A stretch of 51,566 nucleotides of DNA from Bin87 sp034428455 (GTDB lineage Bacteria; Chloroflexota; Dehalococcoidia; Lucifugimonadales; UBA3495). Both the position numbers and the translations under genes were made by a program. The DNA is taken from NCBI GenBank assembly GCA_034428455.1, contig DAOUHZ010000132.1, positions 1-51,566 of the forward strand, written 5' to 3'. Positions 31,243 to 38,930 of the stretch are shown one piece after another. The notes beneath the pieces are model-generated. The model made no database searches. It was given only the letters and a program-made list of their open reading frames with translations, and was not told where the DNA came from. Numbering within the stretch: position 1 is the first letter of the stretch; every line of letters begins with the position of its first letter.

Positions 31243-32190
31243 CTATGCCTTGGCGTACTTGGAGAAGCTGCGCAGTTCCCGCGGCGGGTCCATGTGGCTG
31301 CCGCGAATGGTGTAGGACACCTCGGACACGTACACCGCGCCGGTGCTGTCCACGGCGATGCCGTGAGGCGCAATGAACTGGCCGGCGCCTTCGCCCTCTT
31401 CCGGAGCGCCGAAGACGCAGACGCGGTTGCCGTCACGGTCGTAGATGGTGACGCGGTGACCCAGGCCCGGCGCGTCGTCCACGCCGCCCATGCCGTTGAG
31501 CTCGCCGACGTAGATGTGGCCGCCCCAGTACACCATGGCGTCCGGCCGGTGGATGTTGCTCCACATCTCCGTGAAGTTGCCGTCGGTGTCGAACAGCTGG
31601 ATGCGGTGGCACTCCCGGTCCACCACGTACACGCGCTCATCCTCGTCGAAGGCGATGTTGTGCGGGCGGATGAACTGGCCGGCGTCGATGCCCGGCTCGC
31701 CCCAGGAGAACTTGTACTGGCCCTCGGCGGTGTACACGTGGATGCGGGAGTTGCCGTACCCGTCTGAGACGTAGATGTCGCCGTTGCTGGGGCGGATGGC
31801 CGCGGAGGTGGGCCGGTTGAAGGGTTGGCCGCTCCAGCGGGGGGCGGGATGGTTCTTCTCGCCGATCTCCATCAGCTTCTCGCCGGTGACGCTGAACTTC
31901 TGGATGGTGTGTATGCCGTCGTCGGCGGCCAGCAGCGTGTCGTCGGCCGCGCTGTAATAGAGGCCGTGGGTGCGGTTCTCGCTGAAGTGTCCCTGGCCGA
32001 AGGACCGCTCAAAGTTGCCGTCCTTGTCAAAGACCATGATGGGGTGTTCGCCGCGGGTCAGAATGAAGACGCGGTCGTCGCCGTCCACGGCCACGCCGGG
32101 GCATTCCAAAAGGCGCATGCCGTCCGGCAGCTTCAGCCAGTCCTCGACGAAGGTGTACTGGAAATCTCCCTGGCCATAAGTTTCAGGCAT
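31243..32190 (-). CDS. NHL-repeat six-bladed beta-propeller protein
   Basis: A 315-residue propeller of the NHL type, similar to the lyase domain of peptidylglycine alpha-hydroxylating monooxygenase. Blades recur as ECPGVAVDGDDRVFILTRG, RPTSAAIRPSNGDIYVSDGY, RPHNIAFDEDERVYVVDRE and APHGIAVDSTGAVYVSEV, each followed by R-I-x-x-F/Y-D-x-D-G-N. No signal peptide is seen. Such proteins in Chloroflexota often sit next to SDR and amidohydrolase genes, but their substrates are unknown. GGGAG precedes the ATG. It is 65 bases downstream of an SDR gene on the same strand and likely shares its transcript. Confidence 0.85.
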   Translation of the reverse strand: MPETYGQGDFQYTFVEDWLKLPDGMRLLECPGVAVDGDDRVFILTRGEHPIMVFDKDGNFERSFGQGHFSENRTHGLYYSAADDTLLAADDGIHTIQKFSVTGEKLMEIGEKNHPAPRWSGQPFNRPTSAAIRPSNGDIYVSDGYGNSRIHVYTAEGQYKFSWGEPGIDAGQFIRPHNIAFDEDERVYVVDRECHRIQLFDTDGNFTEMWSNIHRPDAMVYWGGHIYVGELNGMGGVDDAPGLGHRVTIYDRDGNRVCVFGAPEEGEGAGQFIAPHGIAVDSTGAVYVSEVSYTIRGSHMDPPRELRSFSKYAKA

Positions 32191-32255
32191 AATATTCTCC
32201 CTTGCAGATGGTGTGTCGGATTGAATGGTTCGCGGCTATCTTACTTGCCGCCGCA

Positions 32256-33032
32256 CTACTGGGCAATACACCCGCCGTCGATGACCAGTTCCGCGCCCGT
32301 TACGAAGGACGCTTCGTCTGACGCCAGGTAGAGGACGCCGTAGGCCACCTCGATGGGATGCGCGCGCCGTCCCAGGGGCACCAGCGCCAAGCGCTGCGCC
32401 GCGACCTCAGGGTCCGCGTAGGTTGACGCGCTCATCGGCGTCATGATCGGCCCCGGGTGGACGGAATTGGCGCGGATACCCTCCCGGGCATGCTGCACTG
32501 CCGTGGCCTTGGTGAACAGGCGCACCGCCCCCTTAGAAGCGTTGTACGGATGGGAACGGGACCAGGCGCCGGTCATTCCGGCGATTGAAGAGATGTTGAT
32601 GATCGACCCGCCGCCGGCCCGGCGCATGGCGGGTATGGCCGCTTTCGTACCCAGGAACACGCCCTTGGAGTTGATGTCCATTACGCGGTCCCACTGCTCG
32701 ACGCTGGTGTCTTCCAGAGAGATATTGCGGGCGCCGCCCTCCACCGAGATGCTGATGCCGGCATTGTTCACCAGGGCGTCGAGCTTGTCGTAGCGTTCCT
32801 CGGCCAAGGCGACGATGGCCTGCCAATCGTCCTCGCTGGTAACGTCCAGGTGCGTGTAGGCCACGTCCAGGTCTTCGGCGCGGCAGTCGGCCTCGACCTG
32901 CTGGCCGAGGTCGTCCAGTATGTCGCCGAAGACGACCTTCGCGCCTTCCCTGGCGAACAACCGGACTTCCTCAGCGCCCATGCCGCGGGCGCCGCCGCTG
33001 ATAATGGCTACCTTACCGTCCATTCGGCCCAT
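32256..33032 (-). CDS. Short-chain dehydrogenase/reductase (SDR-C)
   Basis: A 258-residue classical SDR with GGARGMG (13-19), NNAG (89-92), Ser148, Tyr163 and Lys167 (YNASK). VVFGDI again suggests NAD. It is a third paralogue of the SDRs at 18.4 and 21.4 kb, sharing VRLFTKATAVQHAREGIRAN and the FVTGAELVIDGG ending, with a small insertion after NNAG (SVEGGARNISLED). A ribosome site (GGAAGGGAGAAC) precedes the ATG at 33032. The NHL propeller gene follows. Substrate unknown. Confidence 0.9.
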   Translation of the reverse strand: MGRMDGKVAIISGGARGMGAEEVRLFAREGAKVVFGDILDDLGQQVEADCRAEDLDVAYTHLDVTSEDDWQAIVALAEERYDKLDALVNNAGISISVEGGARNISLEDTSVEQWDRVMDINSKGVFLGTKAAIPAMRRAGGGSIINISSIAGMTGAWSRSHPYNASKGAVRLFTKATAVQHAREGIRANSVHPGPIMTPMSASTYADPEVAAQRLALVPLGRRAHPIEVAYGVLYLASDEASFVTGAELVIDGGCIAQ

Positions 33033-33086
33033 GATGTTCTCCCTTCCATATAATCCGACCTACCAATGCAGGTTGGGAATTTGCAG

Positions 33087-33116
33087 TTGACAGCATTTAC
33101 AGTACCGCCGGATAAT
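33087..33116 (+). promoter_or_regulatory. Promoter that fixes the start of the membrane coiled-coil gene
   Basis: TTGACA (33087-33092, perfect), an 18-base spacer and GATAAT (33111-33116, 5 of 6). Transcription would begin about 33123, inside the first possible ATG (33121), so translation should begin at the second ATG (33139), which has AGAGAG upstream. Confidence 0.6.
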
Positions 33117-33138
33117 CCCGATGACAAGAGAGATTGAT

Positions 33139-33558
33139 ATGGAAAGCACTTTGACAGACAACGCACTTGAAATCGCCATCATCGGCGGTTTGATAGCGAT
33201 CATAGTGGCGTTCATCACAATTGGGGCGATATTCATCTTCCGGCTGTTCAACCGGGTTGACCAGCTTGCCGACAAGCTGGGGGAAACTAACGAGAGAATC
33301 GTCCAAACCCGTAATGAGCTGAGCGAGAAAATCGACCAGTCGCACCGGGACTTGAGCGACAAAATCGACGAGAAAATTGACCGGTTGCGCGAGGATATGG
33401 TGCAACAGATGGCGCAGATGAAAAACGAAATCATCAACGCGCTGGTGAATCATACCCATCCTGAGCCCGGCGGTCCGCCCGTATTCACCGCGCCGCCTCC
33501 GATCGTACCGCCGGACCCCACAGCACGGGAGACGGAAGCCACTCCCGAGGACGACTGA
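33139..33558 (+). CDS. Small membrane protein with cytoplasmic coiled coil
   Basis: A 139-residue protein with one membrane helix near the N-terminus (IAIIGGLIAIIVAFITIGAI), then a charged coiled coil with heptad-like repeats (LSEKIDQSHRDLSDKIDEKI) and a proline-rich C-terminal tail. It resembles the many small LemA-like or DUF-type coiled-coil membrane proteins, without a clear family. The start at 33139 is chosen over 33121 because of the promoter position. It lies alone on the plus strand between divergent and convergent genes. Function unknown. Confidence 0.6.
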   Translation: MESTLTDNALEIAIIGGLIAIIVAFITIGAIFIFRLFNRVDQLADKLGETNERIVQTRNELSEKIDQSHRDLSDKIDEKIDRLREDMVQQMAQMKNEIINALVNHTHPEPGGPPVFTAPPPIVPPDPTARETEATPEDD

Positions 33559-33560
33559 AT

Positions 33561-33938
33561 CTACGCTGCGTTGTTGTCGTCCATGAACATTCCCACCACG
33601 TTGCCTTCCGTGTCGCGGAAGTTGGCGAACCAGCCAACCCCGGGAATGACGGAGCGCGGCGTCACGATTTCGCAGCCGGCCGCCGTTACTTTGGCAACGT
33701 AGGCGTCCAGGTCATCCACCCCGATGACCACCAGGGTTCCCCCGAAATTGACCGCCGACCCACGGGCGATAAGCGCGCCGCCGATCCCGTAGGGTTCGTC
33801 GTCCCCGCCCGTCTGTTGCAGGTAGTATTCCTCGGGGCCCTCCCACTTGCTGGACTGCCAACCGAACACGTCGGCATAGAACTTATTGGCGCGGTCGGCG
33901 TCATCGAAGGGGAGCTCGAAGTGCACGATCTTGGGCAT
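33561..33938 (-). CDS. VOC-superfamily (glyoxalase-like) protein
   Basis: A 125-residue single-domain vicinal-oxygen-chelate protein. Two beta-alpha-beta-beta-beta modules are seen: VHFELPFDDADRANKFYADVFGW, and later VGWFANFRDTEGNVVGMF with the usual F-x-D-x-x-G-N ending. Candidate metal ligands are His and Glu in HFEL, but the late Glu is replaced by methionine (VVGMFM). That suggests a binding rather than enzymatic member, similar to the antibiotic-resistance-like or substrate-sequestering group. Followed by no close partner on its strand; the GNAT gene lies 21 bases upstream. Confidence 0.85.
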   Translation of the reverse strand: MPKIVHFELPFDDADRANKFYADVFGWQSSKWEGPEEYYLQQTGGDDEPYGIGGALIARGSAVNFGGTLVVIGVDDLDAYVAKVTAAGCEIVTPRSVIPGVGWFANFRDTEGNVVGMFMDDNNAA

Positions 33939-33959
33939 GGTTCCTCCGCAGGTGAATTT

Positions 33960-34523
33960 TCAGCTGTCAATGCCGGCTAGACGCGAACCAGGTTGCCACT
34001 CCTCCGCCAGCACTGCATACAATAGTGTATCCCACCATCGGCCCTTGAAAAATTCGCTGCGGCGCAACCTGCCTTCCTGCACGAACCCCAGACGTTCCAG
34101 AACCCGGGCGGATGCCACGTTTTCGGCTATGCACCAGGATGAGATCCGCCGCAGGCCCAGTTCATTGAATCCGAAATCCACCATGGCTCGGGCTGCCTCG
34201 GTAGCGTAGCCGTTCCCCCAGCATTGGGGAGCCAGTTCGTAACCGATGTCGGCCTCCCACTCGTTGTCCGGCTTGCGGCGGATGCCGCAGTTGCCGATCA
34301 ACTCATCGTTGTCCGGGTGAACGATGGCCAGTTGGAACCGACGCCGAGGCTGTTCCGATTGCCACGCCCGGAACATCTGGACAAATGCCCGCGCATCCGC
34401 TTCGCTGCGGTCTTCCCACGGATAGTACCGAAGATAAAGCGGGTCGCGCTGGTAATCCAGCACGGCCCGCCAGTCATCTTCTCCGAACTCCCGCAGGATG
34501 AGTCGCTCAGTGGTGATTTGCAT
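33960..34523 (-). CDS. GNAT N-acetyltransferase (RimJ/RimL-like)
   Basis: A 187-residue acetyl-CoA-dependent acetyltransferase of the ribosomal-protein/small-molecule type. TERLILREFGEDDW opens the domain, WEADIGYELAPQCWGNGYATEAA is the acetyl-CoA-binding beta4-alpha3 region (Q/R-x-x-G-x-G/A as QCWGNGYA), and VASARVLERLGFVQEG is the typical C-terminal core. Complete length. It lies 11 bases after the GMC gene stop and 21 before the VOC gene, so a three-gene unit is possible. The acetyl acceptor is unknown. Confidence 0.88.
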   Translation of the reverse strand: MQITTERLILREFGEDDWRAVLDYQRDPLYLRYYPWEDRSEADARAFVQMFRAWQSEQPRRRFQLAIVHPDNDELIGNCGIRRKPDNEWEADIGYELAPQCWGNGYATEAARAMVDFGFNELGLRRISSWCIAENVASARVLERLGFVQEGRLRRSEFFKGRWWDTLLYAVLAEEWQPGSRLAGIDS

Positions 34524-34534
34524 GCGCGTCGGGG

Positions 34535-36130
34535 CTAGGAAATTGCGGAAGATCCCTCTCCCTTCAGATAGTCGGCGGTGCGCAGCGCCAGGGCCTGTAT
34601 CGTCGTGGTCGGGTTGATGCAGGCCCCGGTGGTGAAGATGCTGCCGTCGATGATGAACAGGTTGGGTACGTCGTGGGCGCGACCCCAGCGGTCCACCACC
34701 GAGCGGTCAGGGTTGGACCCCATACGCGCGGTGCCCAGCAGGTGCCAGCCGGCGTTGCGGCGCAGGCGCGACGAGACGACCTTCTTCGCGCCGGCCGCCT
34801 CCAGAACCTCGCTGGCGCGGGCGACCCCATGGTCCAGCATGGCCCAGGTGTTGTCGCTCACCGTGTAGTCAATCTTGGGAGCGGGTATGCCGTGGCTATC
34901 GGTGAGCGTCGGGTCCAGCGTGACCGTGTTGTGCTCTTCGGGCAGGTCCTCGGTCATGATGACGATGCCCATCTGGTGCCGGAACCGCTCCGCGAAGTCA
35001 CGGTGGTGTCCCTCGCCCCATTCCACCTGCTGTCCGACTAGACCGCCCAGAGCGATTTGCAGCGGAGCGCCGCCCACGTTGGAGATCTGCATGTCGTAGC
35101 CGCGCACGAACCCCCGACGCACATCGGTCTCGTAGAACTCCTGGCTCAGCATGGAGGAACCGCGCGGTCCATCGTCGGGACCGAGGTCCTCGTCGAACAG
35201 GCCCAGCACGTAGCCGCAGGGATGGTGCATCAGGTTGCGCCCCACCTGGCCGCTGCTGTTGGCCAGTCCGTCCGGGAACAGCGCGCTCTTCGAGTTCAGC
35301 AGCAGCCGGGAGGTGCCGATGCCGTTGCAGGCCAGCACCACGACTTTCGCGAACTGCGCCTGCAGGTCGCCATTGCGGTCGTAGTAGGCCGCGCCGGTAG
35401 CCCGCCCGCCGGCGTCAACCAGGATCTCGCGGACGCGGGCATGGGTGATCAGTCGCGCGCCCTGCTTGAGCGCGCTGGGCCAGAAGATGATGTCGCTGCT
35501 GGATGGCGAGCGCAAGTACTCGCCCACGTCCGCAAGCCGGCCGTCGTAGGCCGCAGAGGCCACAGCGTTATCCGATGACCACCAGTGCCAACCCAGCTGG
35601 TTGAAGGCGCGGGCCAGCTTCTCGCCGCCCGGCCCAATGGGCAGCGGAGGCGTGGGCCGCGCCGGCTTGGGCGGGTAGGCCGGGTCACCCTGCAAGCCGC
35701 TAACGCCGTGGGCGCGGTCGTTCTGATCGTAGTAGGGCTCCAGTTCGAAGTAGTCCATGGGCCAGTCGTCGGCCACGCCGTCCAACGACTTGAGCCGGAA
35801 GTCCGACGGATGGAATCGGGGGAAGTGGGAACCCCAGTGGATGGTGCTGCCGCCCACCGCGTTGTACATGTACGGCGCGATGGGGGTGTCATCCTCGTTG
35901 ACCGGATAATCCGACGGCAACCCACGGAAGTTAGGGTTGGGATGGAAGTCGGTCTGCCAGTGAAGCTGCGCCTGGGGCTCGTTCACCGGAAAGGCGTTGA
36001 GCGGCACCCAGCCGCCCTGCTCCAGACACACCACCTTCACCCCGGCCTGGGTCAGGCTCCAGGTAAATGCCCCGCCGGAAGCGCCGGCCCCGATGACCAG
36101 AACGTCGGCAATGTCATGCTTGCTGCCCAT
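34535..36130 (-). CDS. GMC-family FAD oxidoreductase (gluconate dehydrogenase-like)
   Basis: A 531-residue flavoprotein of the GMC group, closer to the gluconate 2-dehydrogenase large-subunit branch than the one at 1.1 kb. It has VLVIGAGASGGAF (FAD), TIHWGSHFPRFHPSDF, VVVLACNGIGTSRLLLNS, and the C-terminal catalytic GWHLLGTARMGSNP and CINPTTTIQAL. ATG at 36130 is used, with AGGAGCA upstream; TATAAT on the minus strand at 36165-36170 marks the likely promoter. The first nine codons (MGSKHDIAD) and upstream bases are nearly identical to those of the unrelated gene at 36581-36898. No small subunit or cytochrome is adjacent. Confidence 0.88.
   Translation of the reverse strand: MGSKHDIADVLVIGAGASGGAFTWSLTQAGVKVVCLEQGGWVPLNAFPVNEPQAQLHWQTDFHPNPNFRGLPSDYPVNEDDTPIAPYMYNAVGGSTIHWGSHFPRFHPSDFRLKSLDGVADDWPMDYFELEPYYDQNDRAHGVSGLQGDPAYPPKPARPTPPLPIGPGGEKLARAFNQLGWHWWSSDNAVASAAYDGRLADVGEYLRSPSSSDIIFWPSALKQGARLITHARVREILVDAGGRATGAAYYDRNGDLQAQFAKVVVLACNGIGTSRLLLNSKSALFPDGLANSSGQVGRNLMHHPCGYVLGLFDEDLGPDDGPRGSSMLSQEFYETDVRRGFVRGYDMQISNVGGAPLQIALGGLVGQQVEWGEGHHRDFAERFRHQMGIVIMTEDLPEEHNTVTLDPTLTDSHGIPAPKIDYTVSDNTWAMLDHGVARASEVLEAAGAKKVVSSRLRRNAGWHLLGTARMGSNPDRSVVDRWGRAHDVPNLFIIDGSIFTTGACINPTTTIQALALRTADYLKGEGSSAIS
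36098..36130 (-). repeat. 33-nt start-site segment shared with 36866-36898, copy 1
   Basis: The 33 bases including the start codon and the next ten codons of the GMC gene match the copy at 36866-36898 with one mismatch. The AGGAGCA ribosome site is also shared, at slightly different spacing. Confidence 0.8.
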
Positions 36131-36209
36131 AGAACAATGCTCCTGTGCGCGGAGGTTACGGCGCATTATAACGCCGGCGGCGGGCGGTTGGGTAAAGCGA
36201 TGGCACGCG

Positions 36210-36581
36210 CTAGGGCAGTTCGGAGATGGTTACCACGCCTCCCGGAGTCGCGTCAACGCTGAGATTGCTGTCTATAAGTAATCTCATACCTACGAGGGCC
36301 TCGGAGCCTACGCTGGTGACCGCCACGCTCCGGCGCCGACCGTGCCACTCGATATGAGCGGTGTATGTGGAATAGTCATCGGTCGTTCCATCTCCCAGGG
36401 TAACGGATATGTCATCGCCCTGTTCCAGATTGAGATCCAGAGCAATATCCAAAGGAAGGATAATCTCTCCACTGTATCCGGTGTCAATTATAAATTCACC
36501 GTCGTATATCCTGTCGTTGTGCCCCAACACACTGAGGTTAACGCGCGGTTCGATATCCTGGTTCACAATTCCGTAATGCAT
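36210..36581 (-). CDS. Clan AA retropepsin-like aspartic protease
   Basis: A 123-residue single-domain aspartic protease fold. The catalytic triad is Asp33-Thr34-Gly35 in EFIIDTGYSGEIILP, and the hydrophobic-hydrophobic-Gly strand is LVGMRLL near 96-102. Such proteins act as dimers, as in retroviral proteases. N-terminal MHYGIVNQDIEPRVNLSVLG resembles common bacterial members. The ATG overlaps the stop of the 105-residue gene upstream (TGATG), so the two form a coupled pair. Substrates of bacterial members are unknown; the pairing may indicate a regulated protease or toxin-like module. Confidence 0.75.
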   Translation of the reverse strand: MHYGIVNQDIEPRVNLSVLGHNDRIYDGEFIIDTGYSGEIILPLDIALDLNLEQGDDISVTLGDGTTDDYSTYTAHIEWHGRRRSVAVTSVGSEALVGMRLLIDSNLSVDATPGGVVTISELP

Positions 36582-36898
36582 CAGGCGCGTTCTCCTGATC
36601 TTCGAAGTGAGCGCGGCCCGCGGATGCGTTCGCTGTAGGATTGGTGGCCGTGAATGCAGTGCATGACCGCATCCGGGCGACGCTCCCGCAGCACGCGAAT
36701 CAGCGTCCCCCGATTGTCTCCGATTTCGTAGTCGCCGGAGACAATGTCAATCATCACGTACTTGTCCTCGTCGACCGGCTCCAGCAAAGGTCGGATTTTG
36801 GCGTCGTAAATCGCGTGCGCCCTGCGTTGCTTCTCTGCGTAGGGGAGGCTCTCGTCGGCGGTGAGCAGAATGTCGGCAATGTCATGCTTGCTGCCCAT
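36581..36898 (-). CDS. Small protein coupled to the aspartic protease (DUF5678-like)
   Basis: A 105-residue protein. The body IRPLLEPVDEDKYVMIDIVSGDYEIG, listed here as landmarks LLEPVDEDKYVMIDI and SGDYEIGDN, followed by LRERRPDAVMHCIHGHQSY, resembles DUF5678-type small proteins. Its N-terminus MGSKHDIADILLTADESLPY begins with the same MGSKHDIAD as the GMC oxidoreductase 750 bases away, and the DNA there is a near-perfect copy, so the native start may have been replaced by recombination. The next in-frame segment LPYAEKQRRAHAIYDAK looks like the real family start. Overlaps the protease start. Function unknown. Confidence 0.6.
   Translation of the reverse strand: MGSKHDIADILLTADESLPYAEKQRRAHAIYDAKIRPLLEPVDEDKYVMIDIVSGDYEIGDNRGTLIRVLRERRPDAVMHCIHGHQSYSERIRGPRSLRRSGERA
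36866..36898 (-). repeat. 33-nt start-site segment shared with 36098-36130, copy 2
   Basis: Differs from copy 1 by one base and ends exactly at the ATG. It supplies the start codon, first codons and an AGGAGCA ribosome site to a gene that is otherwise unrelated to the GMC oxidoreductase. Confidence 0.8.
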
Positions 36899-36969
36899 GT
36901 GTTTGCTCCTAAACTGGTCGCCTGATGATGTGTGAGCCTTAGTTGGACGATAGGCCCGAGTCGCGAAAC

Positions 36970-37392
36970 TCAGCTACGAGTGCGGCGATCGATCTCAGAT
37001 AGGATCTTCCGTATCTCGTTGAGATGCCAACCAATTGTCGTTGCTTCCTCGAGTGTAAAGTTCAATCGATACTGAGAGATGGCGCGTGCGAATCGACGTG
37101 CATCCTGCCGAACTCGCCGAGTATGTGAGAGTACCCGTTTGCGACGTTGCCCGCGAGTGTTCGTTCCTGAATATACGGACTCCGGTGATGGTAACATGAG
37201 CATCGGAGGTAGATCAGAGGTGCCCGCCCTACGAGCGGCAACGTTTCGCAGCACATCATAAATGGCCTACAAATGTTGGCTGATGTCCTCTCGTTCTTGC
37301 GGCCTAGACTCAGACCAAAGATCCCACAGTTTTTTGAGGACTTTGTAAGCCAAGGCCACTATTTGGACGTATGTACCCGCTCGCGACACCAT
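36970..37392 (-). pseudogene. Interrupted small reading frame of unknown family
   Basis: A single frame runs 141 codons from ATG 37392 (AGGA upstream) to TGA at 36970, broken by one TAG at 37267-37269. Before it lies MVSRAGTYVQIVALAYKVLK and KLWDLWSESRPQ; after it come AIYDVLRNVAARRAG, the arginine-rich RRVRQDARRFARAISQY and the helical FTLEEATTIGWHLNEI. A GTG at 37254 could also start the second part alone. I do not recognise the family. The bordering genes are the aspartic protease pair and a PaREP1-like gene. Confidence 0.35.
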
Positions 37393-37461
37393 CAGGACTT
37401 TCCTAATACGCAGTTCCCACCCTACCCGCCTGATGCACTCCTACATCAAAGTAGAGTGTGG

Positions 37462-37866
37462 CTACTCCCGGTCAGCAATCCAGTCGGCGAAAGATACGCC
37501 GCCGGTATACTCTTCTGGGATCTCTCGCCAAGCGATATCCAGCAGCGGCACCAGTTCCGACAGGTTGAACTCTGTGTGTTCCGCAGTTAGATGTCCCTCG
37601 TAAAAGTTGCCGTGCAGACTCTCGGCGGCGTTGAGGTCGCGGCGAATCCGCTCGGACTGATCCGACTGCTCGGCGGCCAGGGCCTGGACCGCTTCTCGTA
37701 TTGCCACGTGGCCATAATGTTCCCAGCCTTTTTCCCTTGCCTGCTTTAAATCGCCATCGGCCAAATATTGCGGCGCCTTGACCCAATACTCTCGGGCCAT
37801 CTGCAGGTGCCTGCTGACACGGGCATTCCGGCGTTGAGGAGGTTCGCGGCGTGTACGTGGCGGCAT
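37462..37866 (-). CDS. PaREP1/HEPN-like helical protein
   Basis: A 134-residue helical protein. A basic N-terminus (MPPRTRREPPQRRNARVSRH) is followed by LADGDLKQAREKGWEHYGHVA and AESLHGNFYEGHLTAEHTEF, then LSELVPLLDIAW. The K-A-x-E-K-x-W and LH-x-NFYE features match the PaREP1-like gene beside hicBA at 14.6 kb, so the two belong to one family. HEPN-type RNase residues are not clearly visible. It lies 12 bases downstream of a Uma2 gene on the same strand, so a Uma2-PaREP1 unit is likely; the pair at 30 kb is divergent. Confidence 0.55.
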   Translation of the reverse strand: MPPRTRREPPQRRNARVSRHLQMAREYWVKAPQYLADGDLKQAREKGWEHYGHVAIREAVQALAAEQSDQSERIRRDLNAAESLHGNFYEGHLTAEHTEFNLSELVPLLDIAWREIPEEYTGGVSFADWIADRE

Positions 37867-37878
37867 GTTCTGCGTTGC

Positions 37879-38790
37879 CTACTGCGTCCACGGGTGTGAG
37901 GCTTCCGCCAGCTGCCGTGCAAGTTCGTGAAGGCGCGCGTCCCGTTGGTCGCGGAAACGGCCCGCATCCGGTCGCACACCGTTTTCCCGCAACAGTCCAT
38001 CCAGCAGCCGGACCTTTTCGTTGGCGGCGAACCGCCCGTACTCCGCTTCTGCACGCCGCTTTCGCTCAGCTCGCAACACCGCGAGAAGGTCTTTTATGGT
38101 TTCGTCCTGCTCTTTCATGCCGGGCAGCATTCTGCCCCCGGTGGTCTGCATCCAGCGCAGCAGGGCACCGTCCCAGCATAGATGCAAGTCCAGGGCTGCG
38201 CTGTGGCCGCGCAGTTCGCCGTCCGATTCCGTGGTGATTGGAATAGGCTCATAGACCCCGTCCACCAACCGGAGGCCAACCAGCGGCGTATCCTGTTGCG
38301 GGTCATCAGGGCTGGCCGACAGGCGCCAGTATTCACGCACGCCATAGTCCGCAAGCAGCCGGCGGTTGCGTTCGTAATCGTAGTCCCGCCGGACTTCATC
38401 CGGTCGCACTTCTCCAAACATGTCAGCTACCAGGCCGAACTTGCCGCTGGACTCATCGTAAAAGAGACATTCGGGTACTACCTCCAGCACGAAATCCGGC
38501 GGCTTGCCTACCTCGTCAATGATGTAGCCGTTGCGCCCGATGATGGCTTCCGGCATCACGTCGCGAGTAACCACAACGTCCATTTTGGCCCAGGTGTCCG
38601 GATTGGCGCCATCCTGGGTTAGATACCCGTTGGCTCCAACCAGAACGTCCGGCCAGAGCTCGAAGTGTGAATGGAGAGGCACGTAGAGCTCTGACATTCG
38701 CCGGCTGCGCTGCATATCCGGCACTTTGGACGGATCAGGTAGCAGCGTGAGCAGGATGAGGTCGTGGTCGGGCAGAAACTCAGTGGTCAT
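37879..38790 (-). CDS. Divergent Uma2-family protein, possibly catalytically impaired
   Basis: A 303-residue Uma2 protein with a long N-terminus (DHDLILLTLLPDPSKVPD). Landmarks are KMDVVVTRDVMPEA, KPPDFVLEVVPECLFYDES, YDYERNRRLLADYGVREYW and a C-terminal basic helical region (LLAVLRAERKRRAEAEYGRF). Where other copies have D...K before the Y-x-x-x-G-V helix, this one has DYERN, so the catalytic lysine appears to be asparagine, and an insertion of about 20 residues separates it from the glutamate. It may therefore be inactive or use another residue. ATG at 38790. The PaREP1-like gene follows by 12 bases. Confidence 0.75.
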   Translation of the reverse strand: MTTEFLPDHDLILLTLLPDPSKVPDMQRSRRMSELYVPLHSHFELWPDVLVGANGYLTQDGANPDTWAKMDVVVTRDVMPEAIIGRNGYIIDEVGKPPDFVLEVVPECLFYDESSGKFGLVADMFGEVRPDEVRRDYDYERNRRLLADYGVREYWRLSASPDDPQQDTPLVGLRLVDGVYEPIPITTESDGELRGHSAALDLHLCWDGALLRWMQTTGGRMLPGMKEQDETIKDLLAVLRAERKRRAEAEYGRFAANEKVRLLDGLLRENGVRPDAGRFRDQRDARLHELARQLAEASHPWTQ

Positions 38791-38837
38791 AGGAGAGTTT
38801 CGCCTTGGGCGAAAACCGGAGTCCAGAGAGCAACGCT

Positions 38838-38862
38838 GGATTCCGGCTTTCGCCGGAATGAC
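38838..38862. repeat. TGGATTCCGGC...GCCGGAATGACG hairpin repeat
   Basis: ATTCCGGC (38840-38847) pairs with GCCGGAAT (38852-38859) around TTTC. It is the same family as the copies at 906-1008 and 2629-2706, in the 140-base gap between a Uma2 gene start and the thiolase stop. Confidence 0.75.
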
Positions 38863-38930
38863 GGGTGGAGCGGGAATGATGGGTGTAAAGCGGGGAACCG
38901 GCGGGTTTGAACCTGATGTAAATTAGCCGC

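Noticed and set aside
37273..37590. Plus-strand 105-codon frame over the PaREP1-like gene end
   Set aside because: No ribosome site or family match; it is antisense to the interrupted frame and the PaREP1-like gene.
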